In this document: positions 31,254 to 44,206 of the stretch, in pieces
Position numbering within the stretch: position 1 is the stretch's first letter
Layout: each line of letters opens with the position of its first letter
NCBI GenBank assembly: GCA_001600615.1
Contig: BCKK01000001.1
Location: 2,919,826 to 2,983,825 of the forward strand
Origin: Dioszegia crocea
Lineage: Eukaryota; Basidiomycota; Tremellomycetes; Tremellales; Bulleribasidiaceae
DNA length: 64,000 nt
Direction of reading: 5' to 3'
Translations under genes and position numbers: made by a program
Notes under the pieces: model-generated
The model's input: only the letters and a program-made list of their open reading frames with translations
Databases searched by the model: none
What the model was told of the DNA's origin: nothing

Positions 31254-34200
31254 CTAGATAGGCCCGAAAGTGACGGTCGTGGTGCTGATGCTACTCATTC
31301 GTTTCCCGGCATCCCCCTCTCCGAACTCCGCCTCCTCGACCCCTCCGTGAATAGCGTTCTCGCCTCCCTTGAACATGCTTCCATTGCTGTTGTCACTTCC
31401 TCCGCTGGACCTCCGTCCATCCCCCGAGTCACGCACCGACACCTCATCGTTGCTCCGCTCCGCCGTGATGCCGACGAATCCGCTGTTACTCGGCGTAATG
31501 AGCATGTCCATGTCCGAGCCCGTAGACGAAGAGGAAGTCAACGATTGGGCGTGCAGTGTCCGCTGCTGTACGCTCCTCGGGAGGGGTGAGTAGGTCGTTT
31601 GACAAGAGGCGCCATCGCTGGAGGAGTCCTTCCGCCGGATGCGTATTCGTGAGCCGGAATGGCTGCCGGCACGGGAGATTGGAAGGGGGACAGCGGTGTA
31701 GGTGCTGGCGGGAGATGAGCTGCGGATTGAGGAGCTGTCGTTGATCCTTTCGTCAACGGGAGTGATGGGGGAAGGTACTGTTGTACCAGCTGAGTCGATG
31801 CACGGTGTAGCTCCCTCGTCAAGCAGGGTAGGGGTGGTTTCGCCGTCTGTGGATGCTGGCTCCTCCGTGGCCTCCACCACCAAGCCCAATCCGCCTCCTT
31901 CCCCTGTATTACCATCCTGATCTTCTTTCGAGCCTGGCAGGCTATTCTCGCCACCTGTACCCTGCTTGAGAGTGGCAAAGCTGTCGGTTCTGTTTCGAGC
32001 GACGACGCTAAGTGCCAAATCCAACTACGATCATCAGCTCCAGGCTGAACTACACAGGTCGTACTAAACTCACTTTGGCCTGTATAGCAGCGATCCTGAT
32101 GGCCACATCATCCCTTGCTCCACTGGTCGTATCGACGCTGTGCCGCTTGTCCACTGTACCCCCGCCAACTCCAGCCGTAGTCGCATAACCCCGACGCGCC
32201 AGGCCGAGGATGCTGATGGCGTCGGTCCGGCTGGTCAACTTGGATGTGGCGCTCATGGCGGATTCAGTCGTCCCAGGACGATAACCGCGAGACACAGGAG
32301 GTAGATGAGATCGACTCGACAATGGCGTTGTGAGGTGCTGGGATTCAGGCGCGAGGGATGACACGACCGAGGTAGGGCTGCCCGGTACGGCTGATGAGAC
32401 TGCGTTAAGTTTTGCAACTTCAGCAGCGTGATTGTCGATGGCATCCGAGATTTGGCTTTCGATTATATCCATAATTGCCTCCCTTTCGCGCTCGAGATCT
32501 TGCATCCTGTATTCGTTAGATCTGTGCCTCCAAATGTTCTAGCTAAATGAACTTACGATTCCTGCATGTCCGACAGTTGCCGCATGGCGGTCGACCTCGC
32601 GCCTTCGGTGGCTTTGAGCTGAACGTCGAGCTTCGCATTCTCCTTAGATTGCTCTCTAGCCAAATCCATGAGTCGCTCTGCCTCCTCATGTTCTCGCTTG
32701 TAGGCGGCCTCCAGCCGGAGCTGTTCCATAGCTAGTAGATCCGTCTGGCGTTCAAAGCTTAGGAATTGGCGCTTGTACTGGTGTCATCAGCTTTCGAAGC
32801 GTATAAATGAGGCGGAAGGCGTACTTTCTGTCCTTCTTGCATGAGCTGCATGAGCTTCCCGTTGATCTTGGCCACTTTGACCTCCAAATCATCCCTTGTT
32901 TCAATGTAATGGACTACTAAATCAGCTTTTGCTTTTTTCTCCTTTGCCGAAGACTTACCGGCTCTCAATCGCATGGTGTCCTTCATGTCCTGCTCGCCGA
33001 CAGTGATGGGCCCATCTCCAGGAATAAGCCCAGACTTTTTGATACGCTTCATGAAGGATGGTTTCTTGTGCTGCAAAATATCAGCGAGGTTGTCTGAACC
33101 CGCAAGCTTGACACCTCACCTTATCAACCATGATCTTGTCAAACACACCCATCACCTCGCTAGCCTTCCACCACGGTGGCGATCTGAGCCTTTCACCAAG
33201 GAAATGAGGTCGGTCTTCGCCATCGTAGAAGACCCGGTGGAAAGGCCGGAATCGATTGTTGGGGAAGGCGATTTTGAGCTCGGTGGGGATGCTCCTCTCC
33301 ATGGCTGCGACAGTCAGCCGGGAAATGCTTCAGTAGAGTAGTGAGACGTACGATACTGTTGGCCTAAAGCCTGATAGATCTTCTGTTTAACCTTCTCCCG
33401 GCGGATCCGGGGTGTGACAATTCCTGCAGGTGGTGACTTCAAGGTTAGAGTGCTAGATGATCAGCTTGACGTCTGGTGGACATAGTTGACCTGATGACTC
33501 ACTTATTGTCCAGATCAATTACGCACGCATCGCTGGGCGTGGCGAGCATGTATCGACATTCCATTGGCAGGCCCTGATGGTCAGCTAGTGGTTGAACGTG
33601 GGGGGACAAGGGGGACATACCAGTATGTATGGTCCGGGGTCGTCATGCGCTAATGCGATATCGCGCTAGACTATCAGCTCTGAATTCACAGCGTCGAGCG
33701 AGACGCCGACTATGAACTCACGGCATGAATGACAGGAACAGCCATACCACTCCAGCCCCTCAGCTCGACCATGTATCGCAAGGTATGAACAGCGAGACAT
33801 AGCATCGCCGTGTATTGACTCGTAAAGATGACCTTTCCGGAACGGCTCATCGCGATCTATCTCATCAGCCTTGTTGATTGATTGCTAGAAACGAGGAGAC
33901 CTACTTCGATAGCAGTGAGGATCGCATCGATATCCACAGCTTGGAATAGCGGCCACAGCTGGAAATCCGTCTTGATCAGTCCCTTGTCGAAGTCGACCGC
34001 ACCGGGGAAAGTCGTCTCGACCGTCATCTCCTCCCCATCAGACCTTCGACCGATGTTTAGACGGTACATCTCGCCTGGGCGAGGGATCGGGTGATTGAGG
34101 ACCTTGCACATTTGGCTAGGCTGGATCAGCTCATGCTCCAGGATTGCACCGCGAACTCGGTTTACGCTAGATATCGACAAGAAGTGGCAGCTACTCACTA

Positions 34201-36312
34201 GAGGTTCCGCTTCGCGCTCTTCTGATACATGCTCCAACTAGTTCTGATGTAATCGATCATGGTGTCGAAAATGGGGTGCCGAGAGACTGAGTATTAGCCT
34301 TTGTGCAGCCCGAGCGACTGAAACCAGTGGGTAGCTCACCGAGTGTCAAGGAGTAGGGCATCCAGAAAGTATCGCCCTCGCCAGCCCTCAATGGCCCAAT
34401 GCCAACATCACTACTCTCGACTGTCCCCTTCATTCCGCGCCCCTTCGTCGCACCGGATCTCTCCCGAAGGCTTAGCGGATCCGCCCCTCGAGGCTGCCAC
34501 GGTGCACGTCGCTTTGTTTCTGTGTAGCCAGACCGTACAGTCTCGGTATCGCTATTATCGAAGTCCGTAGTCGAAGCATTGTACGGTGCCCATGAAGGCA
34601 TGTGCCTACCCCCCTTGGCACCTTCCAACGGCTCAGTAATAGGAGCTCGAAGGACCGCGTCGAGCTCGTGCTTCTTCCTGAGCTGAGCGCGGATATCGGC
34701 AAGTTGGCGCGCGCGATCTGGCTCGGCACAGGTCCAAACTGTGAGAGTGGCGCCGTAGTAGGTGATCTTGGCCTGCTTCTGGAGGTCTTGCCTCTGCTTG
34801 GCGTTTATGGTGGACGTCTGGTCGAATGAGGTGACTGAAGTGTTTTCGGCCGCTTGGATACTGTTGAGGCGGGCACGAGCGGCAGAGGCGGTGGACGAGT
34901 GGGAGGGGATGGAGAAGGAGAAGTAGTGGGATGTGGTGTTGGGCATGAGCGAGGTGTTGATGACCTCAACTGCGGGATAAGCTGAGTTCTCGAATCAGAA
35001 GTAGATTGATCACGTACCATCTCGCGGATGCGCATACTTGATCGTCTGGCTGATTAACTTCTCTGCGCCCTCCGGACCTGCGTCAGGCACATATGGACCC
35101 CTTTCTCCCGGCGTGGGAGGCTTCATGACTAGGGGCCAAACATCCTTCTTCATCTTCTTGCCCTTCGTCATGGCCTTCTCGAACGCTTCAGTCGCCACGC
35201 CGGAAAAGGCCGTGCCTAGCAGCTCGGGTCGCCAGTAGAAACCCAGAGAGTCGGGCTGAGGCTGCATACGGGCCGCAAGGACGTTATCGGCTGGGACCCA
35301 CTTGGCCGCGTCGGTCTGCTCAGTCAGTAGGATCCATCAGAAGGTGAAAAAAGAAACATACCGGTCCGACCCCAGAGATCATGAACAGGCTGCAGAGCTT
35401 GGCATTGGTGTCCAGTCCCAACATCTTGTCCGCCTTGACCTTACCGGCTATATTGCTCATGGACCGGTTGTTGCCAAACCCAAAGGCCTCAGCGGGCAGG
35501 GAGCCGACGTGATCCCCATCCTCGTCTTCCTCTTCGAACCCATCAGGGGTTGGGGGAAGTGCCGCGGCGCGGCGGGAGCGAGTCGAACCTTTGGGCAGGG
35601 CCTGAGCGGAGAAAAGGTGGGCCCTGGATGGGTCTGGCGAGTCATAGCCCGACTCATGCTCGGGCTGATAGATACTTTGGTTGGGCATGGTGCGGAATGA
35701 ACGAAATTGGGCAGGGATGGAAGGTACGGGAGGGGGTACAGGAGGAGATCGACGAAGGTCGGACAATGACCAGTTGGAGGACGAATCGCCTGGCGTTAAC
35801 TCGCAAAAATCGTCAACGATTTCTGTCGCGTTCGCGGCGGTGCTGGAAGGGGATGAGGGGTGTGTGGGTGGGCTGTCGCTTGGAGGTGAGGATGGCTCTT
35901 CGAGGTAGAGATCCGCGCCTACGGATGTTTTCGAGAAGTGGGAAGTTCGAGGTTGAGCGCCCCAGGGAAGGGCCGGGCGCTCAAATTTGGCAGTCGGGCC
36001 AGCGAGGGGAATGGAGATGGTCCGACTTTTGAGATTGGAAGATTCCCGCTTGTTATGGATAACAGGGAGAGGCTTTTGGTGATGTGCGGGTGTCGACGCG
36101 TGGAGGGAGGAGTAGCGGGTGGGAATCGGTTTACCTCCCGCAGTGGCAGGCGAAAGCGCGTCGGGGTCAAATGTAGAAACCCGAAAGTGAGCCGGCTGGG
36201 GTTGAGAACGATGGTGATGGGATGGTTCTCGGTCGGAAGGGGGTGGTTGTTGAGAGGAAGAGTAGTCGCGTCGGGAGGGTGAGCAGAAAGAGTCGCAAGA
36301 GGGGACGACCAT
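31254..36312 (-). CDS. DENN-domain protein (Rab GEF-like)
   Basis: Large protein (about 1,400 aa, a dozen short introns) with a tripartite DENN module, which in known members loads GTP onto Rab proteins in membrane traffic. Order: Ser/Pro-rich N-terminus; uDENN opening LDTNAKLCSLFMISGVG, then YYGATLTVWTCAEPDRARQL and FWMPYSLTLGE; cDENN with KVIFTSQYTAMLCLAVHTLR, YMVELRGWSGMAVPVIHAAR and DDPGPYILGLPMECRYML followed by VIDLDNNTLTLKSPPAG; dDENN-like helices (FRPFHRVFYDGEDRPHFLGE); a coiled coil (ERQTDLLAMEQLRLEAAYKR); and a Ser/Thr-rich tail ending TTTVTFGPI. Start at the ATG 36310-36312. An alternative upstream exon (STPGSIPPHSALPGPKHPKR region, about 36320-36480) can be spliced in frame past this ATG and looks coding, so the true N-terminus may be longer. 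Confidence 0.82.
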
Positions 36313-37156
36313 CAAGAACCTACTATACCCCCTGTTTGAGGCTCAGCTCGGACAGGCGGGTGGAAAGGGATGGGCGTGAGCGGAGGGGGAATGGCCAGAG
36401 TCTCGAGGGAATGGGACCTTTTGGGATGTTTGGGACCTGGAAGGGCGGAGTGGGGAGGAATAGAACCGGGTGTTGACTGTTTGCTAGGCGTCAGGTCAGT
36501 ACTATTGAATACATCCAAGTGAGATGTTGGGCGAGATAATAGACGCGCTAAGGTCCGGCGGTATCCAAGCGGCCATCTAAGCTTTGACGCCTCAAACACA
36601 CACAACACACACAAACACGCCATCTCGCTCGAGCCTATACACACCGCAAGTCCGAGCGTAGTCAGATCCCGGGTCCGAGCACAGGCGGAGCGGAGGATGA
36701 GAGACAGGAACAGGGACGAGGGAGGAGGCTGAAGGAGGTACGAGTACATCTGAGATCTTCGGGTGGCCTTCAGCGTCAGTCAGGTTGGGAATTGTCGGAC
36801 TTGCGCCCTGGGCCTATAGCTAACCCGCGGTTGCTGCTCGTTGTCTCGCGACTGATCGTGATACGGCGGCTCCAGTATATGTCGTTCATGCGGCAGCTCG
36901 CGCATCGCGTGTAGCTATCGCTGATCGTGGATGGAAGATGCGGCTCAGCGCTCAGCACTCAGCGCAAGACTCAGCGCTACAGGCCTCGCGGAGCAAAGCG
37001 ACGAAACCTTGACTGTTAAATCCGGCTAAACTCCCATGACATCAGTGACCTCCACCCGAGACGATCAGTCTGATCAGTCGTCGTCGATTATGGAGCGCTG
37101 GGCATCGCTCGCGGTATACTTTCATTCGGCCTACTGTACACATACCTCAAGCAAAG
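36313..37156. promoter_or_regulatory. Divergent promoter, DENN gene / PMI
   Basis: 844 bp between divergent starts. The part next to the DENN gene may hold one or two of its N-terminal exons. A CA-rich microsatellite-like stretch lies at about 36596-36618. No TATA element was identified with confidence. Confidence 0.4.
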
Positions 37157-38812
37157 ATGTCAGAAAAGGGCAGTAACACGATCATCCGCTTAGCTTGTAG
37201 TCCCAACAACTACCCGTGTAAGCTGATATTTACCTGTCCGCGGACCTTGAAAGCAGTACTGACTATGCAGGGGGCAAGGTTGGGAACTCGTCGTTGGTAG
37301 CTCAATTCGCTCCTAATGCGTGTAAGCCCGATACTAAGGTCAAAGAGTCGGAACCTTACTCTGAGGTGTGTCCCGCCGCTGCAGTCCTGAGATGCTGAGA
37401 GATACTGATGTCCTAGCTATGGATGGGCAGTCACCCTACCAGCCCTTCGTCTGTGTATCCCACAGGACCTCTCTTGTCGGAACACCTAGCCAGTCACCCT
37501 GAGCAGCTTGGAGACGCCAAGAAGTTCCCAGCTCCATTCACGGGTAAAGGCGAGAAAGAGGCTGAGGGGGGACATGTGCCTTTCCTGTTCAAGATTCTGT
37601 GCTGCAAGCAGGGTGAGCTCGCTTACTGTTGGAGCTTGTCTTACACTCACTGATAAACAGCACTACCCTTACAGATCCATCCAAACAAGGATCTGGCGGC
37701 AGAGCTACATGACAAAGATCCGGGACAATTCCCAGAGTAAGTTTTGATGTCGGGCATGGAGCTTGATCTGACTTGGCAGTACGAACCACAAGCCCGAGAT
37801 CGCCGTATGCCTCTCTGAACGCTTCCTCGGTTTCGCAAACTTCCGACCCATATCCGAAGTCACCTCTCTCATCCGCGCCATACCGGAGCTGAAGGACGCA
37901 CCGGCCCATATCCTCGTCAAGCTTAGCGCCTTCACTTCTGGCGGTGTCGAAGCTGATGAGAGTGCGCTGAAGAATGCTTGGATCTCATTCTTGGCCGATC
38001 AGGGTAGCCAGAAGCACCTGGGAAAATTGGTCAGCCGACTTGCAAAGCGTGTTAAGCAGGAAGGCGCGACCGCGTGGAAGGGGCTGGAAGGAGAGGGAGA
38101 TGTATGGACCGACAGGGTGAAGAACAACTTGAGCGAGGCGGTGGATATTATGGAAAAGTACAATCCTGGCGATCCGTCTTCGCTTGGTGTACTGTGAGTC
38201 CGATCTACACATCAGGCTTCTAGAGTTGACAAAGCTTAGCATCTTCATGAACCTCATCGAATTGAAGAAGGGCGAGGGGATGTATGTCGGCGCAGATGGG
38301 ATTCATGCGTGGCTACAAGGAGGTAAGCAATCTCTGGCGATATGTCTGCTTTAAGATTGAGATTGACTGAACTCTTAGACATCGTCGAGCTCATGGCTAT
38401 CTCCGACAACGTCCTGAATGTAGGCTTCACCGATCAATCAGAAGTCAACTCGCATCTCCCCATAGTCGCCGATACCATGACCTACAAATCCGTCGATCCA
38501 TCATCTATCGCCCTCGAGCGCACACCATTCCTCAAGGGCCGGAAGAGCGCGACCACGGTCTACTCTGTGCCCTTTGAAGAATTCAGCATTCTCCATATTG
38601 GGGGCGAGGAGGAAATGGAGGCGCTTACCGGGCCGGCCATTGGGATCGTCACGACTGAAGAGGCGGTGACGGTACAGGGTGTGATATACGAGAGAGGAAG
38701 TGTATTCTTCGTTCCTGCCAATACTGGTTTCAAGACGGAGGGGCGAGGAGAAGTTTGGATGGCGTTCTACGATGGGGATAAGAAGTCGGCTGAGCAAGTG
38801 GGGGCTCAGTAA
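37157..38812 (+). CDS. PMI40: Mannose-6-phosphate isomerase
   Basis: Cytosolic zinc enzyme interconverting fructose-6-phosphate and mannose-6-phosphate, feeding GDP-mannose for glycosylation and cell wall. Type I PMI motifs across exons: [37 protein letters not shown] (the Y-x-E-L-W-M-G step is interrupted by an intron), [78 protein letters not shown] and EEFSILHI near the C-terminus. Zinc ligands Q-x-H, Glu of NHKPE and His of the IHAW segment are present. At least seven introns; about 450 aa. Odd: the segment after ELMAISDN reads VLNVGFTDQ, where PMIs usually have an active-site arginine (V-x-R-A-G-x-T-P-K). Start: first ATG ([11 protein letters not shown]). Confidence 0.93.
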
Positions 38813-38986
38813 GACGGTGACGAAACACACTGTAGCATATAGTACAACTGCATGAAATTAGCCTTGTTTCGGGCAGAGCCCTAACTTAAGTCTTGAGAGT
38901 GGATGTGTACAATCAGTGTCCTATATGCAAACCCCAGACTTCCTCGTGTCCTCTACCCTTGACTCTCCTCGATCTGTCCCAGAGCT

Positions 38987-39933
38987 TCACTCCTCGTCAG
39001 ACGGCACAACAGTCTCGTCCGTCTTCCTAGGCCGCTTGATCCTGCCAATGGACTGATCGAAATCGATAGTGGCTTTCTGGTCCTCTATCAAGTCAGTTCT
39101 GCCATCAAGTTTCAACGATCATATGATCAGTGAATACTCATCCTTTAACTCACCATCAATCACCTGCTGAACAATCACCCCAAGCCCATTCCCAACTTCC
39201 GCCGCCATCCTACCAGTCTCCTCAGCCGCCCGAGACCAAGCCTCAAGCACCTCGTATCTCTTCTTCTCCAGCACCACGTATTCAGACATGAGCTTCTCGA
39301 TGGCCGTGTTGTGGGGAGCAATATCAGAGTGGAGGATGGTAAGGATGGCGTTTCTGCGTGATTTTAGCTGTGTTTAGGTCACTAGGTGCTTCGTCATCTG
39401 GCGGGATATGGGTCGTACAGTTCTTGTGGGTGTCGGATCTTGACTGCTTCGTCATATCTCTCCATCTGTCGTTGTCAGTTGTTATTTTCTATGCGGACTC
39501 ATCAGGGTATAAACGCTACCGTATAGCTGGACTACCAGCCGACTTACGATATCTGATGTATCCGCCTTGGCCTGCCTAATCACCCCTTCAGCTTTCCCTT
39601 GCCATTCCTTCCTCGTCTCTGCTGTTCCATGTCAGCTAAGGTCCTGAAGGGTAAGCAGCTTGCAGAACTCTTCCGAACGTACCTTCAATCTTGATCACGA
39701 AGCTTGGATCCGTGATGGCCCCTCTGTAGAGTGCAGATCAGCGCGAGACCACCTCAGTACCACCATCATACCGACCACTAACCCCTCGTGCTGACACACC
39801 GGATGGATAGGGGAGGAAGGAAGGAGTCGTTGATCCGGACTCGGACAGCAAGAGACCCAAAGACTCACGTATAAGGCTCTCCGGGCGGGTCTGAGCTGAT
39901 CTGACTGCTAATCTGAGCGATTGATTTACGCAT
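38987..39933 (-). CDS. Small coiled-coil protein, unknown
   Basis: Unrecognised protein of about 210 aa in five or six small exons. It starts MRKSIAQISSQISSDPPGEP; an intron joins to GAITDPSFVIKIE, then ETRKEWQGKAEGVIRQAKAD, then a charged helix (AIEKLMSEYVVLEKKRYEVL), AEETGRMAAEVGNGLGVIVQ and finally an acidic/basic tail, FDQSIGRIKRPRKTDE followed by TVVPSDEE. Heptad-like spacing in the middle suggests a coiled coil and so a subunit of a complex. It is convergent with PMI (174 bp between stops). Exon joins at about 39060-39150 are less certain than the rest. Confidence 0.6.
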
Positions 39934-40327
39934 CTTGCTGAGTAGAGGATCTTAGCTAGTCCCAGACTATCTGTAGGAGAGTATTGTGACGTGAGAGGTG
40001 CAAAGTCAGAGGAAAGAAGAAGGTTGGATGATGTCAAGAGGTGCAAGCGGAGGGTTACGTCATTCCCCTCTGACATGAAACGCTCGAGCGTTTCAGCGTC
40101 CATTCCTCCCCATGATCAAGTGCCACGACGCAGTAAGGATACACAACGTCCAGCGTCTACGTATATACAACCCAATACTCCGACAGATACACACACTCAT
40201 TAAGATTCCGCCCCGTCCCCACTCGTCATCATATCGTAGCAGTCATTATACTTTCCCTCATACCTGTGAACCATCACTCCCTTCATTTCGATTGTCCTTT
40301 GATCTCCGTCATTTCCGCGGCTGGAGG
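39934..40327. other. Intergenic region
   Basis: Promoter side of the small coiled-coil gene and 3' end of the next minus-strand gene. CRE-like sequences TGACGTGA (about 39987) and TTACGTCA (about 40055) occur here. No gene recognised. Confidence 0.4.
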
Positions 40328-43300
40328 CTAAGTCGGTACTCGCCCAGCTGCCATCCTCGTGATTTCCCATGCCCTCTTCCCAGAAGAAGGTAAAANCCCC
40401 TCTCCGACGCCCGCCGCCACTGCCAGACTGTTCATCTGGCCAAACAGCTGATAGTCTCGGGCGCTCATGGACCCCGGCGAGGATAAGAGCTGGCCTATCG
40501 TTATGCCAACTGAGAATATCAGCAAAGATTTCACATAGTAGATAGGGTTTATCACGACATACCGATCAAAACCGCTCCCGCTACAACTGCCATCTTGCCA
40601 TACTGATCATTCTGGTAAAAGAAGTTGTTTACTATCCCGGGCCTAGATTTACCGCGGCGGCGAGAGAAGGATGCGGGCGGTGTAGATAGTGGTGATCCTG
40701 CCCTGATCAGCTGTTTCCAGGTACCAGACTTCAAAGCCAACTTACCAGCCACATTACTCTCCCTACCCCTGGTCAGACCCCGCTTCTTCATCTCCGCCTC
40801 GAGAACCACACAGCGAATCCCGAGTGTATCCACCAACGCATCATACTCTTCATCCACCTCTTCGCCCGTTTCGTGATTATGCGGATGGGCACGCAGGAGG
40901 ATTTCGGCTTCGCTGAGGGCATCCGGTACTCGAGTGTATGCGGGCGGTTCGTCGTGTGTTGGTGCAGACTTCGAGGAAGGTCCAGCGACGGAGTCGGATT
41001 GATGCTCGGGTACCACCGCTGGAAGTGGAGGATCTGTCAAAGTGCCCACATCGACGTATTCCCGAATATCCTCTTCGATCCGGACAGTCGCTTTGGGCGT
41101 GACGCTACCTCCACCACCTGCTTTACCGCCCATCTTCTACACTGCATCAGCTGAGATCAAGCCATATGACTAGCAACACGTAGACTCACTCGGGTTCGCT
41201 GCGTAGTGACTACAGTCTCGACATACTCCTCCGCATCTTCCTGTACGTCGGCCTCTCTCACCCGCTCAGCATCCTCAAGACGCCTATGCAGCTCTTCGCC
41301 CAGATTCCGACTCAACGTCGCCGGTCCGCTAGACGTCGTAGGGCCCCTGGAGTGTCCCGTGCCATTTGTAGCCGTAGCTGCCGCACGCGCTTCATCCAGG
41401 TCGAAACGCATTCTGTCGATTGTCTCGCGCAGTTGTAGATTCTCTTGCTTGTGCGTCTCGAGATGAGATTCGGCGCGTCGGGCGGTGGATAGTTCGGCTT
41501 CTAGTCGTTTGATGTCGGCTTCTCGGGCAGATATCTCTCCAGAATACTGAACATGTCAGCCTAGGTAGGGTGGGTAATGTGACGCAGACTCACCTTTTCC
41601 TCGTCCGCTTCATGCACCGAAACTTCGGTCTCAAAGTCACGGATCGTGCTATCTCTATCGAGAAGGAGATTCCGGAGACGCTGCGCTTCGTCTAATGAGT
41701 TAGCAATTGTAACCTTGAGTGCATTCAGGACAACTCACCACACTGTGAGTTGTACATCTTTTGCATATTTGCGTGGTTCTGCTTGGCATTCTCGAGACTC
41801 CGCTGCAAGGAAGAGACATCCGCTTCGAACTGCATCCGTTAGCCCCAATCAAAGCGCCGAGTTCGAGCAAAGGACTGACTCCAGATATCTGAATCATCAA
41901 AGTCCTTTCCTTCCCCTTCATGTCCTTCTCATCCTTCCGCCTTTGAGTGATTTCAGATCGTGCCTCCTCAAGTTTGTCTTGCAGATCCTCGAACAGACGT
42001 TCATTCTCGGCACTTTTGGCGATCAGCTTTACTCGCACAATTGAGCGAGAATACTCACCCAAGAACCGCAAGTTGCCGTTCGGAGTCCTTAAACTTTCTC
42101 GCCATTTCAGTGTTCTGCTTCTGGAGTGCACGAAGCTTATCGTGGCTTGTGCGTAGACTGGCGGATGATTCGGTCTATCACGTCAGCCCTCGCTCGGCAG
42201 AATCGGGTAGGAGGACATACTGATATCCTGCTCAACCTCGGATCATCCAACTCCTGGATCTCGCCCAGCTCATCGACTTCATCAGCTTCCTCTTCTCCTC
42301 CGTACTGCGATCCACTCTCCATCATCATATCCTGCTCCACGGCGCCCGCATCGCTCATTCCGTCTGACGACCTGGCGCCTTGGTGATAGCTGGTGTTGTC
42401 AACACCGGTGGGTGAACGTGGAGATGTGGGCGAGACGATCGGGGATGACATTATCGCGATGGACGCAGATGAAGCGGAACGTCCGAAAGCGGGGAAGTCT
42501 GGCGATTTGGCATCCTCAGCGCCGGACGCTGATTGCCCTGAAGTCGACCCCCTCCTTCGGCGGGACGCAGGACTAGGTCGAGCAAACGACGTAGCTCCGT
42601 TGAAGGCGAATGAGCTGGGAGGCTTGCCCTTCCCAGCCGCCCGGACCCGCTGGGCTAGAGTCGACTCTTTCCCGCCCGAAACGCCAGCGAGGTCCATCGA
42701 GCGATGACTGGGTAGAGGTGGGAGTGCCCGGTCGTTGTGCGATTGGGCATTGAAAGGGAGAGGTGGTGCAGACTGCTGTCGACCTGCTCGAGGTCTGAAT
42801 GTGGACTGGCGATGGTCTTCTTCTGACGAAGAGCCGCTCGAATCGGACGGTGAGCGTACCCTGTCCGATAACCGCCGATTGTGCGTTTTGGCCCGGGGCG
42901 TCTTATCCTGGAACTGACGGAATGCCGTTGGGGGTAGCGAAGCGGAGTGAGTGAGATGTTGACTGGACGGAGCGGGTGACGACGGGGTGGCATCACCGAC
43001 ACGAGTGCAGATCCTGAACAGTCAGTCGGACTCCTGATGATGTTTCGCGGGTTGGCTTACGAGAGGAACTGGAATACGTTCTGAGGGTCGAGCGCGAGAT
43101 CAGGGTGAGTTTCAGACTGCTTGATTACATTCTCATAGTCTGATGGATCGAGGATGGTGATTCCGTGCTTGATCTCATAAGCTCGAAGGACTGTAACGTG
43201 AGCTCGCTGTCCGGCCTGTTAGGCTCGGTGGACTGACGAGATGGCAATTCGGTGCACAATATCGATTCTCTTCCGCCCATCATGCTATCCAAAATCTTCT

Positions 43301-43497
43301 GCAGATCGCCGGTTGAGCGCCTTGCGGGCGAAGTCGCATAGTCCGCCTGAGTTTCAAGGTGTGTACATGTAGCGAAGGCAAGGTTAGGTGGCAAGGAAAG
43401 AAGAGAGGTTGAGATTAGCTTCTACCCCTGATCAGTCTGAAGTGTCCTCACCATATCAGCCACGGTTGGGTTGTTATTCTGGACCTGTAGATGGCCG
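40328..43497 (-). CDS. Long coiled-coil protein with a C-terminal membrane span (5' end unresolved)
   Basis: Unrecognised protein of roughly 900 aa. The N-terminal part is globular and helical: HLQVQNNNPTVADM, KLISTSLLSLPPNLAFATC, GDLQKILDSMMGGRE, LLRAYEIKHGITILDPSDYE and DLALDPQNVFQFLS. A Ser/Arg-rich linker follows (SPASRRRRGSTSGQSASG), then several hundred residues of coiled coil (for example ELHRRLEDAERVREADVQED). Near the C-terminus a single hydrophobic helix, YGKMAVVAGAVLIGVGITIG, is formed across an intron, followed by about 45 residues. This is a tail-anchored tether or golgin-like design; function is inference. No ATG could be joined in frame upstream of the exon beginning at 43497, so the start is missing. 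An ambiguous base at 40396 falls in the last exon. Confidence 0.65.
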
Positions 43498-43671
43498 CTG
43501 TAAGTGCACTACTCAGCGCGTTATGGTGGATGTTCCTGATGGTGTTGACATGGATGAGCGAGTTGAAGTATCTCCCCGGAATGAACGCGCTTGCACTTGG
43601 TTTCAGATGTCAAACAAGCTTTACGTTAGGGCACAACCTTATCCTCCACGTGCACACTTCGGCCACCGGTG

Positions 43672-44110
43672 ATGTCCGGACAGTTCGGCTGGCTCGCAGA
43701 TGTCGGCGTTAAGAACCCGGAAGCTTTCGCCGACGGTATCTCCCGGGCAGATTTGAGTGCCACTAACGGCATCCTCCCCCGCCCTTGTTCATAACGCCGT
43801 CGGGATTTGCGCCTTTGTTGCTGGATTGCATGCGTTGGATAGAGTCGGCTAATTTGCAGCGAATTCGATCCATACATCAAGAAAAACACCCCCAACAAGT
43901 GAGTGCTATCCCTAGCTCATACACAGAACAAGACAGCACAGTAGTGAGGCGCATCGAATACGGAATGGAAATGGCGAAGAGGCGGAGGCGAAGGACGGCG
44001 GCAGAGAAGAGATACATCTCGGCCAGGAAGAGACAGTTGGGGCAATGTCCGAACGCGTGACGAGACACATACAACCGGGCTCTATGTCAGGCCATCTAGG
44101 ATGGTCATGA
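43672..44110 (+). other. Possible small spliced ORF or 5' leader of eL20
   Basis: An ATG at 43672 opens MSGQFGWLADVGVKNPEAFA and reaches a good donor (GACG|gtatct, about 43734). Acceptors near 43859 and 43966 allow an in-frame join through about 90 residues to a stop at 44110, 97 nt before the eL20 ATG. No family is recognised, and frame consistency allows more than one join. It could equally be non-coding leader exons of eL20. Confidence 0.25.
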
Positions 44111-44206
44111 GCCTTCGGAGCCGAGATGGAGGAGAGGATTGTGCTAGGAGGGCTTGTTGGGAGATGGTCAACCATCATAAAGGTCGTAATGCTGACTAGA
44201 ATTAGG

